IMG/VR virus record: IMGVR_UViG_3300042691_025214 | Coordinates: 1 to 27,525 of that record | Length of the DNA stretch: 27,525 bases | Source of the DNA: a virus | Reading direction: 5' to 3' (one strand) | In this document: one piece after another, positions 6,057-15,424 of the stretch | How the letters are laid out: the number at the start of each line of letters is the position of its first letter | Position numbering within the stretch: position 1 is the first letter of the stretch | Notes under the pieces: model-generated | Databases searched by the model: none | Seen by the model: only the letters and a program-made list of their open reading frames with translations | Told to the model about the DNA's origin: nothing | Translations under genes and position numbers: made by a program

Positions 6057-7654
6057 TATACGTTTCTCCCTAAAGCAGCATTAAATGTTGTTACACAAAG
6101 TGACATATTTTGCATTTCTGTATCTGTAAGTCCTTGAGAGAAATAAACACTTCTAAATTGTTGTGTACTTACATCTTGTATAATTCCTGTACTTTGATAA
6201 TGGTTACCTCCTATGCTTATAGGCCAACTTGGAGGAGTATTAGTTCTTGTACTTGTATTTGTACCAATAACAGCACCATTTTTATATAATTTTAATGATG
6301 AAGCACTTGTACTACTTACACTATAAAATCCAACAGCTGAAGTATTACCAACTACAATACGTCCATCACCCTCACTAAAACAATCTGTTAAAGCAATGTT
6401 TGCACTTACAATGTTACCTCCTAAGTAAAAACTACTATTACTCCCAGCACCTGAATAAACAGCTACATCAATACCACCAGGATTAGCTACAGCACCATAT
6501 ACACCAGCTGACCAATTAAATCCTACACTTGCTGATATTAAGTTAAAATTAGTAATCATTCCTACATTGGATGAACCTGAAGTATTTTGTACTCCATTAG
6601 AATTAAAAGTTAAATTACCTTCATTTCTATAAGTAATTCTATATGCGGCATCAGTATCTGCAGGATCTACAAGATTGTATTTACAAGTAGCAGATGTACC
6701 TCCAATAAATGGATAAAATGTATATAATTTATTCCATAAACCATATGATTTTAAATTATAAACTAAACTATCTATAGCAGTAGCATTAGTACCTGTTATA
6801 CCTGTAGCATTAATAAAATCTAAAGTATCTGGATCATCAGACAAATATTGGTATTTAATAATAGCTATACCTGAACCTCCTGTACCACCACTTCTATTAT
6901 CAGGATTAGCACCACCACCTCCACCACCAGTGTTAGCAACTCCATTTCCTGAATTACCAGCACCTCCTCCTCCTAATCCTCCAGGATATGAGAAACCACC
7001 TGCTGTAGAAAAACCACCTCCACCACCACCAGCATAATATGAAGATGTTCCTGAAATATCAAATGCTAAACCATCGTTACCATTAGGGCCAGAACTACCT
7101 GTTACACCAGCACCTCCTCCACCTCCACCAGTGTTATTATTTGCATCAGTATTACCGTTTTGTCCATATCCAAATACACCACTATTGTTTGGAGATAAAG
7201 ATTGTGAACCAATACCAGGAGTAGAAGCTAATCGTACTCCTCCTCCACCTGAACCTCCATTAGTAGCAAATGTTTGGTTTCCACCACCTCCACCACCACC
7301 TAAAGCTACTAAATTAGCTAAAGAAGAAGTACCTCCAGGAGAAGCTGGATTACCAGGTCCACCACCAGCACCTACTATAACAGGACATATACTTGAAGAT
7401 AATACTACTCGAGGAACATTTACAATTCCTCCTCCTCCACCGCCTCCGCCTCCACGTTGACCACTATTACCTCCTCCACCTCCACCACCAACTAAGAAAA
7501 CATTATATAAACCATCATTTATAACAGTTAAATCAGCAGATGCTGTGAATGTATGAATTCTGTATGATCCGGTTGAAACAACCTCGCCTCCTGTAGCGTA
7601 AGCAAACGAGGAGGCACTTATAGGTTGAGAGATAAAAGAAAATGAATTAATCAT
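6056..7654 (-). CDS. Glycine-rich adhesin with LamG-like C-terminus
   Basis: 532 residues. An N-terminal segment (about 1-50) is followed by a very glycine-rich region (about 53-265) with runs of 6-9 Gly such as GGGGGGGG, SGGGG and TGGSG, like the polyglycine-II sandwiches of S16 gp38-type receptor-binding proteins. Residues about 285-532 look like a concanavalin/laminin-G beta-sandwich, with LKLYKNGAVIGTNTS, ISIGG and the ending FSQGLTDTEMQNM near the C-terminus, typical of phage LamG domains. It is likely a distal tail adhesin that contacts host surface glycans. It is the last of three consecutive adhesin genes. Confidence 0.75.
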   Translation of the reverse strand: MINSFSFISQPISASSFAYATGGEVVSTGSYRIHTFTASADLTVINDGLYNVFLVGGGGGGGNSGQRGGGGGGGGGIVNVPRVVLSSSICPVIVGAGGGPGNPASPGGTSSLANLVALGGGGGGGNQTFATNGGSGGGGVRLASTPGIGSQSLSPNNSGVFGYGQNGNTDANNNTGGGGGGAGVTGSSGPNGNDGLAFDISGTSSYYAGGGGGGFSTAGGFSYPGGLGGGGAGNSGNGVANTGGGGGGANPDNRSGGTGGSGIAIIKYQYLSDDPDTLDFINATGITGTNATAIDSLVYNLKSYGLWNKLYTFYPFIGGTSATCKYNLVDPADTDAAYRITYRNEGNLTFNSNGVQNTSGSSNVGMITNFNLISASVGFNWSAGVYGAVANPGGIDVAVYSGAGSNSSFYLGGNIVSANIALTDCFSEGDGRIVVGNTSAVGFYSVSSTSASSLKLYKNGAVIGTNTSTRTNTPPSWPISIGGNHYQSTGIIQDVSTQQFRSVYFSQGLTDTEMQNMSLCVTTFNAALGRNV

Positions 7655-7657
7655 ATA

Positions 7658-8950
7658 TTATGCTAAGTTCTTAACACTGCTTAAATATAAACTTCCAGAA
7701 TCAAATGATACTAAAGTTAATATATCAACTGCATCACTTGCTAATGTTGGATTATAAACATTTGCTGATGGTTGCTTAATTGATGATCCGAAAGCCATAT
7801 TACCAAAAGCTGTTGATGGTTGTGTAATTCTTATATTAATTGTTTGACCTGGTTGGATGTTTGAAGGATTTAAGAATGTTGTAGAACCGCTTACAAGAGT
7901 AAGTGTGAATGAATTTCCTGTTGAACAATCTAAAGATGCTGTTTGAGAAGATATAGATAAAGGATAAACATTACTTAATGCTGAAGCTGATACTACAAAA
8001 TTAGGAACATATACTGTATTTTGAGCTGATGCTGTGATGTTGTAACCACCAATAATAGCTGAATAAGATATGTTAGGTAATATTTTGTTGTTTTGACCTA
8101 CAAAAATACCAGAATATAAAGTACCAACTCCTGTTGAAATACCATCATAATCTAATAAGTTACCTTTACCACCTATTATAGCACCATAAGAGTTATTATT
8201 ATCAATTGTATTGTTTTGTCCACCAAAAATACTGTTTGCAAATCCCGCTGCTTTAATTGTATTACCTTGACCACCTGCTATAGTACCGTAGTTACTTCCT
8301 CCTACTTCATTACTTTCACCACCAAGTACAGTTAAAACATATCTGTCACCATTTCCTTGATAATTCCAGTTTATAAAGTTGTAAGCACCACCAATCATAC
8401 TTGAACCATAATGTCCATTACCGCCTCTCATTTTGTTTTGCAAACCTCCTATCATTGTGATAGTACCTCCTGCATTATTACCTCCATCGTAGGTATGACG
8501 GGCACCTCCAAATATTATGTCTCCTTTATTACCTATATAACCAGGAGCATTATTAGCGTTTGTATAAGTTAAATCATATGAGGCAAATATTGAACCAGAT
8601 TGTTCAGTCATTTCCCATACTTGCTTTCCACCTGAGTTAGGATTGAAAGTCATTGGTATAGCACCACTTCCAGTATCACTAAACAAGAATGTGTAGTTAA
8701 TACTTCCTGAAGTTAAACCTTGGAAACCATAAGCAGCACCTCCACCTCCTCCACCTGAACCAGTATCTACAGTTATTGGGAAAGTTGAACCATCACCTTT
8801 AGTAAATGTAATTGTATTTAAACTTACACTTGCTGTAGCTAATAGTGAACCTGTGTTTGTAGTCCCAACAGGTGTACCGTTAAGAGTTAATGAACCTGTT
8901 ATATTTAAACTTCCGGTTAAATCTGTATTACTTTGTAATTGAATACTCAT
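7658..8950 (-). CDS. Beta-helical tail fibre/adhesin
   Basis: 430 residues. It begins with the LTGSLNITGSLTLNGTPVG motif shared by fibre proteins in Bacteroidota phages. Residues about 140-303 repeat short units of the type GxIxGGxxNxI (TMIGGLQNKM, TVLGGESNEV, GTIAGGQGNTI, SIFGGQNNTI, AIIGGKGNLL), which suggests a stacked left-handed beta-roll or helix like YadA heads. The C-terminal 100 residues (TLVSGSTTFLNPSNIQPGQT...) resemble a small beta-domain seen at fibre tips. Probably a trimeric receptor-binding fibre. It sits 1-3 bases from its neighbours and is co-transcribed with them. Confidence 0.75.
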   Translation of the reverse strand: MSIQLQSNTDLTGSLNITGSLTLNGTPVGTTNTGSLLATASVSLNTITFTKGDGSTFPITVDTGSGGGGGGAAYGFQGLTSGSINYTFLFSDTGSGAIPMTFNPNSGGKQVWEMTEQSGSIFASYDLTYTNANNAPGYIGNKGDIIFGGARHTYDGGNNAGGTITMIGGLQNKMRGGNGHYGSSMIGGAYNFINWNYQGNGDRYVLTVLGGESNEVGGSNYGTIAGGQGNTIKAAGFANSIFGGQNNTIDNNNSYGAIIGGKGNLLDYDGISTGVGTLYSGIFVGQNNKILPNISYSAIIGGYNITASAQNTVYVPNFVVSASALSNVYPLSISSQTASLDCSTGNSFTLTLVSGSTTFLNPSNIQPGQTINIRITQPSTAFGNMAFGSSIKQPSANVYNPTLASDAVDILTLVSFDSGSLYLSSVKNLA

Positions 8951-8951
8951 A

Positions 8952-11438
8952 TTATGTTAGTCTTATTAAAATGAAATTTCCACTTCTATATAATCCGCCT
9001 AATGGAACTCCACCAGCGGCTGCTGCTGTATCATCAGCAAAATTCAATGAGGATGATACTTGAGATAACACTACAAATCCATTAAATGAACCTGTACCTG
9101 TTACTGTTAAATTAGTTAATGTTCCTACATTTGAAGCAAAAGATGCTGTTGTAGCAAATGATGAACTTGTTGCTGTTAAAGCGTATGATGCTGAAGTACT
9201 TGTATTAGCATAGCTTGCACTTATAGATGTAGTAGCAAAGGATGCTGTTGTAGCAAATGAAGCACTTGTTGATGTTAAGGCGTATGATGCTGAAGTAGCA
9301 CTATCAGCAAATGAAGCTGTACCTTGTAATGAACCTGTAAATCCACCTGTTGAAATAGTTGAACCAGTTACTGTTAATGAACCTGAAATAATAGCTGAAC
9401 CTGTATATGGGAAAGCACTTCCACTTCCTCCACCACCAGTAATAGCTACTCCATTTACTGTTAATGAACCTGAAATGTTTGTTGAACCTGATATGTTTAA
9501 TGTTCTTGAACTAAAATTACCTTTAATTAACGGTTCAGTAGTATAATCGTTATGAATTATTAGAGTATTACTTCCACTATAGTTTTGTCCTGCTGTATAT
9601 CCTAAAAATACATTATTAGAACCCACAGAATTTAAACCAGCTTGTAAACCAAGGGCAGTATTATTGTTACCATTAGAACCTTGAAGGGCAAAATATCCTA
9701 TACCTACACTTGAACCTCCATTAGAAAATGCCTTACCCGCACCTTTACCAACAAATGTATTAGCACCCGTAGAATTAGCATCTGCTGGATAGTTTGTATC
9801 ATTACCAATTGCTATGTTATCACCTCCTACAGTTCCAAATCCTGATAATTCACCTATATGAACGTTGTTACTTGCGTTTCTTGAACCTTGTTGGAATCCT
9901 GAATTATTACCAATTGCTATATTTGAATTACCGCCTTCAATATAAAAACCAGCACCTGTACCTACACCAACGTTGCTTCCACCTGAGTTTACACCTTGTA
10001 AAGCATAAGAACCAAGGGCAGTATTATTATCTGCTGATGTTAAAGAAGCTAAAGCATTTTGTCCAAGGGCTACTGTTGAATTATTTGTTCCGGCACCGTG
10101 TTGATTAATTAATAATACTCTACCACTTGGATTAGTAACTACAGTTCCATAAGGTACTGTAATACCATTGCTTAAATTAGTTGAACCTGTTACAATTAAT
10201 GAACCAGAAATAATAGCTGAACCAGTAAATGGGAATGGATTAGAAGCTACTGATGGTGCCCAAGAAGCTGATACAGCAAAACTTGAACTAATTGCTTGTG
10301 AAGCAGATATAGCAAATGATGCAGTACCTTGTAATGAACCAGTAAATCCTAAAGTTGAAGTAGTTGAACCTGTTACTGTTAATGAACTTGAAACTTTTAG
10401 GGGTAATTTAAAAGTAGCTCCGGCATTACTATTGAAAAAATTATAAGGAGTAGTACCAGCTGTAGCATTTCCAAAAAATCCAATTCCAGTAGAATCACCA
10501 AGTACAATCATATTTCTCAAATTGCTTTGGTCAACTCCTAAGAATAACCAACTATTTGTTCTTCCTGAAAGTACAGCACCACCATTTGTTTGTTTAGATA
10601 TCACTACAGTTTCATCATCAGTAGTATCAGGATAAAAAATAGTAGAACCAGTTACAACTAAAGAACCAGTAATAACCGCTGAACCAGTAAATGGAAATGG
10701 ATTTGCTGCTGGTGCGTATGAAGCACTAACTGCGTTTTGTGCTTGAGAAGCACTTACAGCATATGAAGCTGATACTACATTAGCCACATAAGATGCTGTT
10801 GTAGCAAAGGATGCTGAAGTAGCATTAGTAGCTTGTGATGATGATAAAGCGTATGATGCTGAAGTAGCTACACTCGCACTATTAGCGTTTACTACGTTAT
10901 TAGCTGTAAGACTAAATGTAGTACCGTCGCCCTTAGTGAAAGTTGTAGTTGCATCGCTTATAGACGCTGTAGTAACAAATGAACCTGTGTTAATAGGTGT
11001 TACATTTAAAGCGAATGAAGCAGTAACAGCATTTTGAGCTTGTGACGCTGAGACAGCATATGAAGCACTTGTAGTATTATCAGCATATGAAGCACTCGTA
11101 CTTGTAAGAGCATATGATGCTGATGTAGCAATACTCGCACTAACCGCATTAGTAGCGTTTATAGCGTAAGAACTACTTGTAGCCGTGGCAGCATATGAAG
11201 CTGATGTAGATGTGTTACTATACGAAGAAGTTACAGCGTATGAAGCAGAAACAACACTGGCTACATAAGAAGCAGTTGTTGCAAATGAAGCAGAAGTAGC
11301 GTTATCTGCTTTTGATGAGGTAATTAATAAACTACCTGTTAATGTGCTACCTAATCCAGTTTGTAATTCACTTCCACTTACTTGAATTAAGTATTGAAAT
11401 GATTCACTGATGAATAGGTTAGTTAAATTTCTTCCCAT
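8952..11438 (-). CDS. Large tail fibre with SASYA repeats and YadA-like head
   Basis: 828 residues. Two blocks of the degenerate repeat SASYAxTxT (about 39-240 and 709-766) probably form a long trimeric stalk. Between them, about 455-630, is a series of NTALGxxAL, NIAIGNxSG, NVFLGYTAGQN units, the left-handed beta-roll pattern of YadA-type trimeric adhesin heads, ending in TEPLIKGNFSSRTLNISG. The motif FPFTGSAVITGSLVVTGS (or close variants) occurs four times. It is the longest fibre and likely the platform for host binding, followed by the two shorter adhesins. The low-complexity DNA repeats here are coding, not a CRISPR array. Confidence 0.8.
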   Translation of the reverse strand: MGRNLTNLFISESFQYLIQVSGSELQTGLGSTLTGSLLITSSKADNATSASFATTASYVASVVSASYAVTSSYSNTSTSASYAATATSSSYAINATNAVSASIATSASYALTSTSASYADNTTSASYAVSASQAQNAVTASFALNVTPINTGSFVTTASISDATTTFTKGDGTTFSLTANNVVNANSASVATSASYALSSSQATNATSASFATTASYVANVVSASYAVSASQAQNAVSASYAPAANPFPFTGSAVITGSLVVTGSTIFYPDTTDDETVVISKQTNGGAVLSGRTNSWLFLGVDQSNLRNMIVLGDSTGIGFFGNATAGTTPYNFFNSNAGATFKLPLKVSSSLTVTGSTTSTLGFTGSLQGTASFAISASQAISSSFAVSASWAPSVASNPFPFTGSAIISGSLIVTGSTNLSNGITVPYGTVVTNPSGRVLLINQHGAGTNNSTVALGQNALASLTSADNNTALGSYALQGVNSGGSNVGVGTGAGFYIEGGNSNIAIGNNSGFQQGSRNASNNVHIGELSGFGTVGGDNIAIGNDTNYPADANSTGANTFVGKGAGKAFSNGGSSVGIGYFALQGSNGNNNTALGLQAGLNSVGSNNVFLGYTAGQNYSGSNTLIIHNDYTTEPLIKGNFSSRTLNISGSTNISGSLTVNGVAITGGGGSGSAFPYTGSAIISGSLTVTGSTISTGGFTGSLQGTASFADSATSASYALTSTSASFATTASFATTSISASYANTSTSASYALTATSSSFATTASFASNVGTLTNLTVTGTGSFNGFVVLSQVSSSLNFADDTAAAAGGVPLGGLYRSGNFILIRLT

Positions 11439-11444
11439 TATATA

Positions 11445-12080
11445 TTAAAAATTAGATACGTTGTTCATGTAAGCCCTGTATGGGTATTGTGGAAATTGAG
11501 GATAACGAGAATCATAAACAGGCAATCCACATTCGACTGCTTGTCCATAATGTGCTCCTCTTCCGTTTCTTCTCATTACTATAGGACTACGATATTGTAT
11601 TCCAAAGTCTGGATATAATTCTTGTAATTGAACATTACCATTCAATTCTGGATATAATCCTTGGTTTTGAATTAAATAATTAGTTAATCTTTCTTGGTAA
11701 AATTGTGATTTATTTTTAATTGATTCACGTTTTCTGTTGTACCAAGTACCGTCAACTTTTTCACTGTTTTCACCTCCTGTAGGAGACAACAAACCGTTAT
11801 TACGAGGACGGATATAAATGTCTTCTAAAGAATAGTAGTATGCTAAATATAATAAAGCATTTTGTACAAATCTAAGTACTAAATACTCATAGTCACCTGT
11901 TAAGGTATTTGTTTTAATTTTTGCTAAAATTGCCTCGTACAATTTAGTACCAAGCAATCTTTGTATATCAATGTCTTGTGCTTCTCGCACCGCATTTTTC
12001 AACAATTTAGAATCAACATTATTGTTGATGTCTGTAAATTGTCTTAAATTTTCTTCTGAAATTATAAGTACGTCAGTCAT
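11445..12080 (-). CDS. Head-tail connector/adaptor
   Basis: 211 residues. The N-terminus (LIISEENLRQFTDINNNVDS, then KLLKNAVREAQDIDIQRLLG, TKLYEAI) and the aromatic helix LLYLAYYYSLEDIYIRP match the head-tail adaptor family seen next to portals in Bacteroidota phages (DUF6712-like, HK97 gp6-like role). It would form a ring under the portal and join tail to head. The C-terminal 60 residues are Tyr/Pro/Arg-rich and probably extended. It starts 4 bases after the portal stop, a normal partner position. Confidence 0.75.
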   Translation of the reverse strand: MTDVLIISEENLRQFTDINNNVDSKLLKNAVREAQDIDIQRLLGTKLYEAILAKIKTNTLTGDYEYLVLRFVQNALLYLAYYYSLEDIYIRPRNNGLLSPTGGENSEKVDGTWYNRKRESIKNKSQFYQERLTNYLIQNQGLYPELNGNVQLQELYPDFGIQYRSPIVMRRNGRGAHYGQAVECGLPVYDSRYPQFPQYPYRAYMNNVSNF

Positions 12081-12084
12081 TATC

Positions 12085-13335
12085 TTAGTTTATTGGTTGT
12101 TCTTGTCCTGCTTGATTGATGTTAGGATTATTTAATCTATCAGCACGTTCGATTTGTGCCTCAAGTAAATTATCTTCTCCTACTTCACTTTCTTGTCCTG
12201 TAACTACATCAACTTCTTCTTTACCATCAGAATATAATTTAAGTTGTTCAATACCTAAAATATAATCATTACCAAAGTTAATTTTTAATATTTCATCAAA
12301 ACAATCTAAGATTGCTTGCTGGAATGGTTTAACTACTGTATTAGTAAACAACAAATAAGCTTCTGATGTTTCTGTTCTACCACCTAATTGACCTTCGGTT
12401 TTAATACCTAACATCATAGGAGAAGTAATACGGTGAGCTGTAAGTATTTTCTGCGTTACTAAGTCGTTTATAGTTGTGTAATAAACATCTGTTCCGTTTG
12501 AGTCAATAGGGGTTATGACTGGTGCATTTTCTGGACTATCACAGTCCATATAGATTAATGAACCTGCGTTTTCTGTTCCACCATATTGTGAACGAAGCAT
12601 TATTTCAATTGCTTCTCTTTCTTCATCATTTGCATTTGTAAAAGTTGTGATTGCTAATGATGGTACAACTCCGTTAGTAATGTTGTTAAGGTGGAAATTA
12701 TCAATTTGTGCATCTAATTCTATTACTTTCAAAGCACCTATATAATCAGGTACTGGATAGTATTTCATACCAGGACGATAATCTTGGTAAACATAAATTT
12801 GAGATGGTTCCTCGTCTTTTTTCAACGGGTTATATACAGGTAAAAATGGGATATCTTCTAATGATTGATTAACGTAGCCGCTAACACCATTCCATTCATC
12901 CCAAATGTAATAACCTGGTACTTTACCTCTAAAGTTCTTTTCTTTAGCACGTAAGTATGAAAAATCAATGTGGTATACTTCAGCAATCTTGCTTCTATCT
13001 TTAGACCAGATTACTTCCAAAGCAAACCCACCAAATAGTTTTAAGTCTTTAGCTACTTTTTTAAGCAAATCGTTCCATGATTCACCTTCAAAGTTTGCAA
13101 AATCTAATGTCTCGGGTCTATCACTTGTCAAACCATTACCAACAATTGAATCAACTGTGGCGTTAACACAAGTTCCATGAATTGATGAATAATTCATCAA
13201 ATCGATTAATTTATTTGGAAAACCATTATCCGCACCAAAACTAATGTAGAATTGATTCTTGCGTTCTACAAAACTAACACGTTGATTAGTTCCATTTGAA
13301 CGAGGGATGGTTTTAAATGTATATTTGTTACTCAT
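12085..13335 (-). CDS. Portal protein
   Basis: 416 residues, of the compact PBSX/HK97-like portal type. It has the N-terminal FGADNGFPNKLIDLMNYSSI wing segment, FGGFALEVIWSKD and the conserved ITSPMMLGI region followed by a long helix (TETSEAYLLFTNTVVKPFQQ) that fits the stem/crown part. Portals form the dodecameric DNA channel at the capsid vertex and bind the terminase. The adaptor gene follows directly. Order is unusual because major capsid and protease lie upstream rather than downstream. The Gln/Glu/Asn-rich C-terminal tail is probably disordered. Confidence 0.85.
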   Translation of the reverse strand: MSNKYTFKTIPRSNGTNQRVSFVERKNQFYISFGADNGFPNKLIDLMNYSSIHGTCVNATVDSIVGNGLTSDRPETLDFANFEGESWNDLLKKVAKDLKLFGGFALEVIWSKDRSKIAEVYHIDFSYLRAKEKNFRGKVPGYYIWDEWNGVSGYVNQSLEDIPFLPVYNPLKKDEEPSQIYVYQDYRPGMKYYPVPDYIGALKVIELDAQIDNFHLNNITNGVVPSLAITTFTNANDEEREAIEIMLRSQYGGTENAGSLIYMDCDSPENAPVITPIDSNGTDVYYTTINDLVTQKILTAHRITSPMMLGIKTEGQLGGRTETSEAYLLFTNTVVKPFQQAILDCFDEILKINFGNDYILGIEQLKLYSDGKEEVDVVTGQESEVGEDNLLEAQIERADRLNNPNINQAGQEQPIN

Positions 13336-13337
13336 TA

Positions 13338-13790
13338 TTATGGATAATTATAGGTAGTGTATTTACCTCCGTTTGCTGGTAATAAATATGTGGTTGTATC
13401 TACTCCATTGCTGCCTGAAATAAAAGCACGTTCAGTTGAAAGTAAAATTCCTTTAATAGGAGTAACTCCTTGACTCCATAAAAAATTAGCATTATTCCAA
13501 GTCATATTAGCATTGTACCATTGGTATGCTATACCGGTACCTGCATTTTCATAAATCTGAACATTATATTGACCTGAGGCTGTTGGTAGTGTTGAACCAG
13601 ATACCTGAAATACTAACCAAGGATTTGTAGGACCTGGAGTATTAAGTAAAGTAGCAATTACATTACCTTTAGTGGAATAATCGTAGGATTGAGTAAATTC
13701 AAGAACTAATGCTGTAGTTCCAACAGGTGCTGCTATGTCAGGGTAAACCGCACTTGAATTCGTAGTAGATGAAACGTTTAACTGTAGCAT
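13338..13790 (-). CDS. Unknown virion-associated protein (150 residues)
   Basis: A beta-rich protein: LVLEFTQSYDYSTKGNVIATLL, NPWLVFQVSGS, GQYNVQIYENAG and TYLLPANGGKYTTYNYP suggest an immunoglobulin-like or jelly-roll fold. It sits between the tail tube and portal genes and is probably a minor structural or capsid-decorating protein; I cannot name it. Its ATG at 13790 lies 11 bases after a large G5/C5 stem-loop in the mRNA leader, which could tune its translation or set the end of the strongly expressed capsid unit upstream. Confidence 0.65.
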   Translation of the reverse strand: MLQLNVSSTTNSSAVYPDIAAPVGTTALVLEFTQSYDYSTKGNVIATLLNTPGPTNPWLVFQVSGSTLPTASGQYNVQIYENAGTGIAYQWYNANMTWNNANFLWSQGVTPIKGILLSTERAFISGSNGVDTTTYLLPANGGKYTTYNYP

Positions 13791-13801
13791 AGTTTACTTT
13801 C

Positions 13802-13845
13802 AACCAAGTAGGGGGTTAACACTCACGTGCAACCCCCATTTGGTT
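13802..13845. terminator. Large stem-loop between tail-tube and 150-residue genes
   Basis: GGGGGTT (13811-13817) pairs with AACCCCC (13831-13837), extended by AACCAA (13802-13807) with TTGGTT (13840-13845). The loop is 13 nt. A T-rich tract follows on the plus strand (13844-13852) but not on the minus strand. For the leftward transcript it may be a partial terminator or a 3'-end stabiliser below the capsid and tail-tube genes. Confidence 0.5.
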
Positions 13846-13857
13846 TGTTTTTAAAGA

Positions 13858-14421
13858 TTAGATAGTAGTTGAGTAAGAGGTAATTGTAATACCACTTAAA
13901 GAACCAGTGAAGGAAGTAGCTGAACCACTAACCTCTGAAGCAGGGTTAGGCTCGTTACCTGAGAATACCAAGTTGTAACCGTTCAAATCACTGAACGCAG
14001 TTCCAGTTTGGCTGGTACCGCTCAACAATTGAGCTCCGTTTACTTGGCCCATCAAGAACCAACGAGCGGCTCCTGTTTCACTACCGTTGTTGGTTTCAAC
14101 AATGATAGCTAAGTTAGGGTTTTGTGCTAACACTCTTACTTGGTTGCGAGTCGCAGTTTGCATTTTGAAGAATACAGCGTTACAAGTTTGGTTGTAAACT
14201 ACTGTACCATTTTCAGGAGTTGCAACTATTTCTTCGCTATAATTAGAGGTTTGTCTAAATAATTGGAATTGATAGAAAGTACCTGAACCAGAGATCGAGG
14301 TGATTAAACCTTGTGATCCTGAAATGCTTGAGATCGAACCAGATAAGATGTAAATATTTTTGATACCACCGGTATTGTCACGACAACCCAACTGGAATCC
14401 TGATGTAATTGAACACGCCAT
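13858..14421 (-). CDS. Probable major tail tube protein
   Basis: 187 residues. The stretch from GAARWFLMGQVNGAQLLSGT to SQTGTAFSDLNGYNLVFSGN resembles the pattern of siphovirus/gp5-like tail tube proteins in Bacteroidota phages (xxLGxxNGxxLxSGTxQTGTAxxDxNGYxLxFxGxE). The N-terminus MACSITSGFQLGCRDNTGGI is also typical. Tube subunits stack as hexamers to form the tail lumen. Codon choice is visibly richer in C-ending codons, as in the neighbouring capsid gene, which fits high expression. A large stem-loop follows immediately. A capsid-decorating protein is the main alternative. Confidence 0.65.
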   Translation of the reverse strand: MACSITSGFQLGCRDNTGGIKNIYILSGSISSISGSQGLITSISGSGTFYQFQLFRQTSNYSEEIVATPENGTVVYNQTCNAVFFKMQTATRNQVRVLAQNPNLAIIVETNNGSETGAARWFLMGQVNGAQLLSGTSQTGTAFSDLNGYNLVFSGNEPNPASEVSGSATSFTGSLSGITITSYSTTI

Positions 14422-14457
14422 AATATTATATCTTTCTGATTTTAAATGTTAGACAAA

Positions 14458-15396
14458 TTATTGAGCTGAAACCCAGAATTCAGGGTAAGCAATGTTAACA
14501 CCCAATTTGGTAGAAATACGGTGACGTAATGTGTCAGTATTGATATCATACCACAATTGGAACTCGGTGAAGTCGCTCAACAAGTCAGTACCAGCAACGA
14601 TTTGCTTAGCAGGACCTAAGAAGATACGATTCAAACCTTGCAAACCTACAGTACCAACAACTTTGATGTTAGGTTGGAAAGGGTATTGCATTTCGTACAA
14701 ACCACCACGGTTAGTAACTGAATTAGGATCGAAGTAGAAGTTGTTAGCTAAACGCAAACCAGTCAAGTAGTTACGGAACAAACTTACACTCATGAAGAAT
14801 GTCAAGTCATCTCTGTCAGCAACATCAGCACTTGAAGTAGCAATCATAGTGTCCATAGTGGTCAAAATGTTAGCAGCTGAACTTGAAGCAGCATTGATAG
14901 AAACTGGAACAACACCTGAGGTAGAAGAGCTAATGATAGTAGCCAAACCGTTTACAGCACAAGTTCCACCGTAGGTAGAAGCTGAACCAGAAACTTGCTG
15001 CCACAAGAAGTAGTCGTTAGCTTTTTGGAATTGGTTTACTAACAATTCGCTGTACTGAGTAGCCAAAGCGAAAGTTTCGTTGTAAGAACCTGGAGCCAAA
15101 GCAGAGATACCTAAGTATTTCTTGTCAAGGTCTTTCAAACATAAAGCATCAAAAGATGTACGAGGACATACTTCGATAGTACGTTGAGTGAAGGTAGCTG
15201 ATCCAGAGGCAGTGCTTACGCAAGTACCGTTCTGCATATACAAGCTTACTTCAAATAGGTTAATAGGCTCTTGGTATTTAACACCCTCTTGGATGGTGAT
15301 ATATTCCATTGTTGAACCAGCATAAACCATCTTGATGATTAACTCACCAGCAATCTGGTTGTTAAAATCGGATAGGGCGGATACGTTTAATGACAT
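14458..15396 (-). CDS. Major capsid protein
   Basis: 312 residues. Assigned from position (directly after the scaffold gene and downstream of the protease), length, and sequence features: an N-terminal region followed by helices (FALATQYSELLVNQFQKAND), FFMSVSLFRNYLTGLRLANN typical of capsid A-domains, and a C-terminal LSDFTEFQLWYDINTDTLRH strand region. The codons are clearly more C/G-ending (AAC, ATC, AAG) than in surrounding genes, as expected for the most abundant virion protein. HK97 fold is expected but not provable by eye. Four Cys residues are present (CVST, EVCPR, ALCLK, TCAV). Confidence 0.8.
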   Translation of the reverse strand: MSLNVSALSDFNNQIAGELIIKMVYAGSTMEYITIQEGVKYQEPINLFEVSLYMQNGTCVSTASGSATFTQRTIEVCPRTSFDALCLKDLDKKYLGISALAPGSYNETFALATQYSELLVNQFQKANDYFLWQQVSGSASTYGGTCAVNGLATIISSSTSGVVPVSINAASSSAANILTTMDTMIATSSADVADRDDLTFFMSVSLFRNYLTGLRLANNFYFDPNSVTNRGGLYEMQYPFQPNIKVVGTVGLQGLNRIFLGPAKQIVAGTDLLSDFTEFQLWYDINTDTLRHRISTKLGVNIAYPEFWVSAQ

Positions 15397-15424
15397 AATT
15401 GTATTGTTTTAGTTGTTTTTGGGG

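Noticed and set aside
7131-7460. Proline-rich rightward frame opposite the glycine-rich adhesin
   Set aside because: Antisense of Gly codons (GGN) gives Pro (CCN) runs; a shadow of the real gene.
8952-11438. Repetitive DNA resembling a repeat array
   Set aside because: The repeats are degenerate, in frame, and encode SASYA stalk units; not a CRISPR array.
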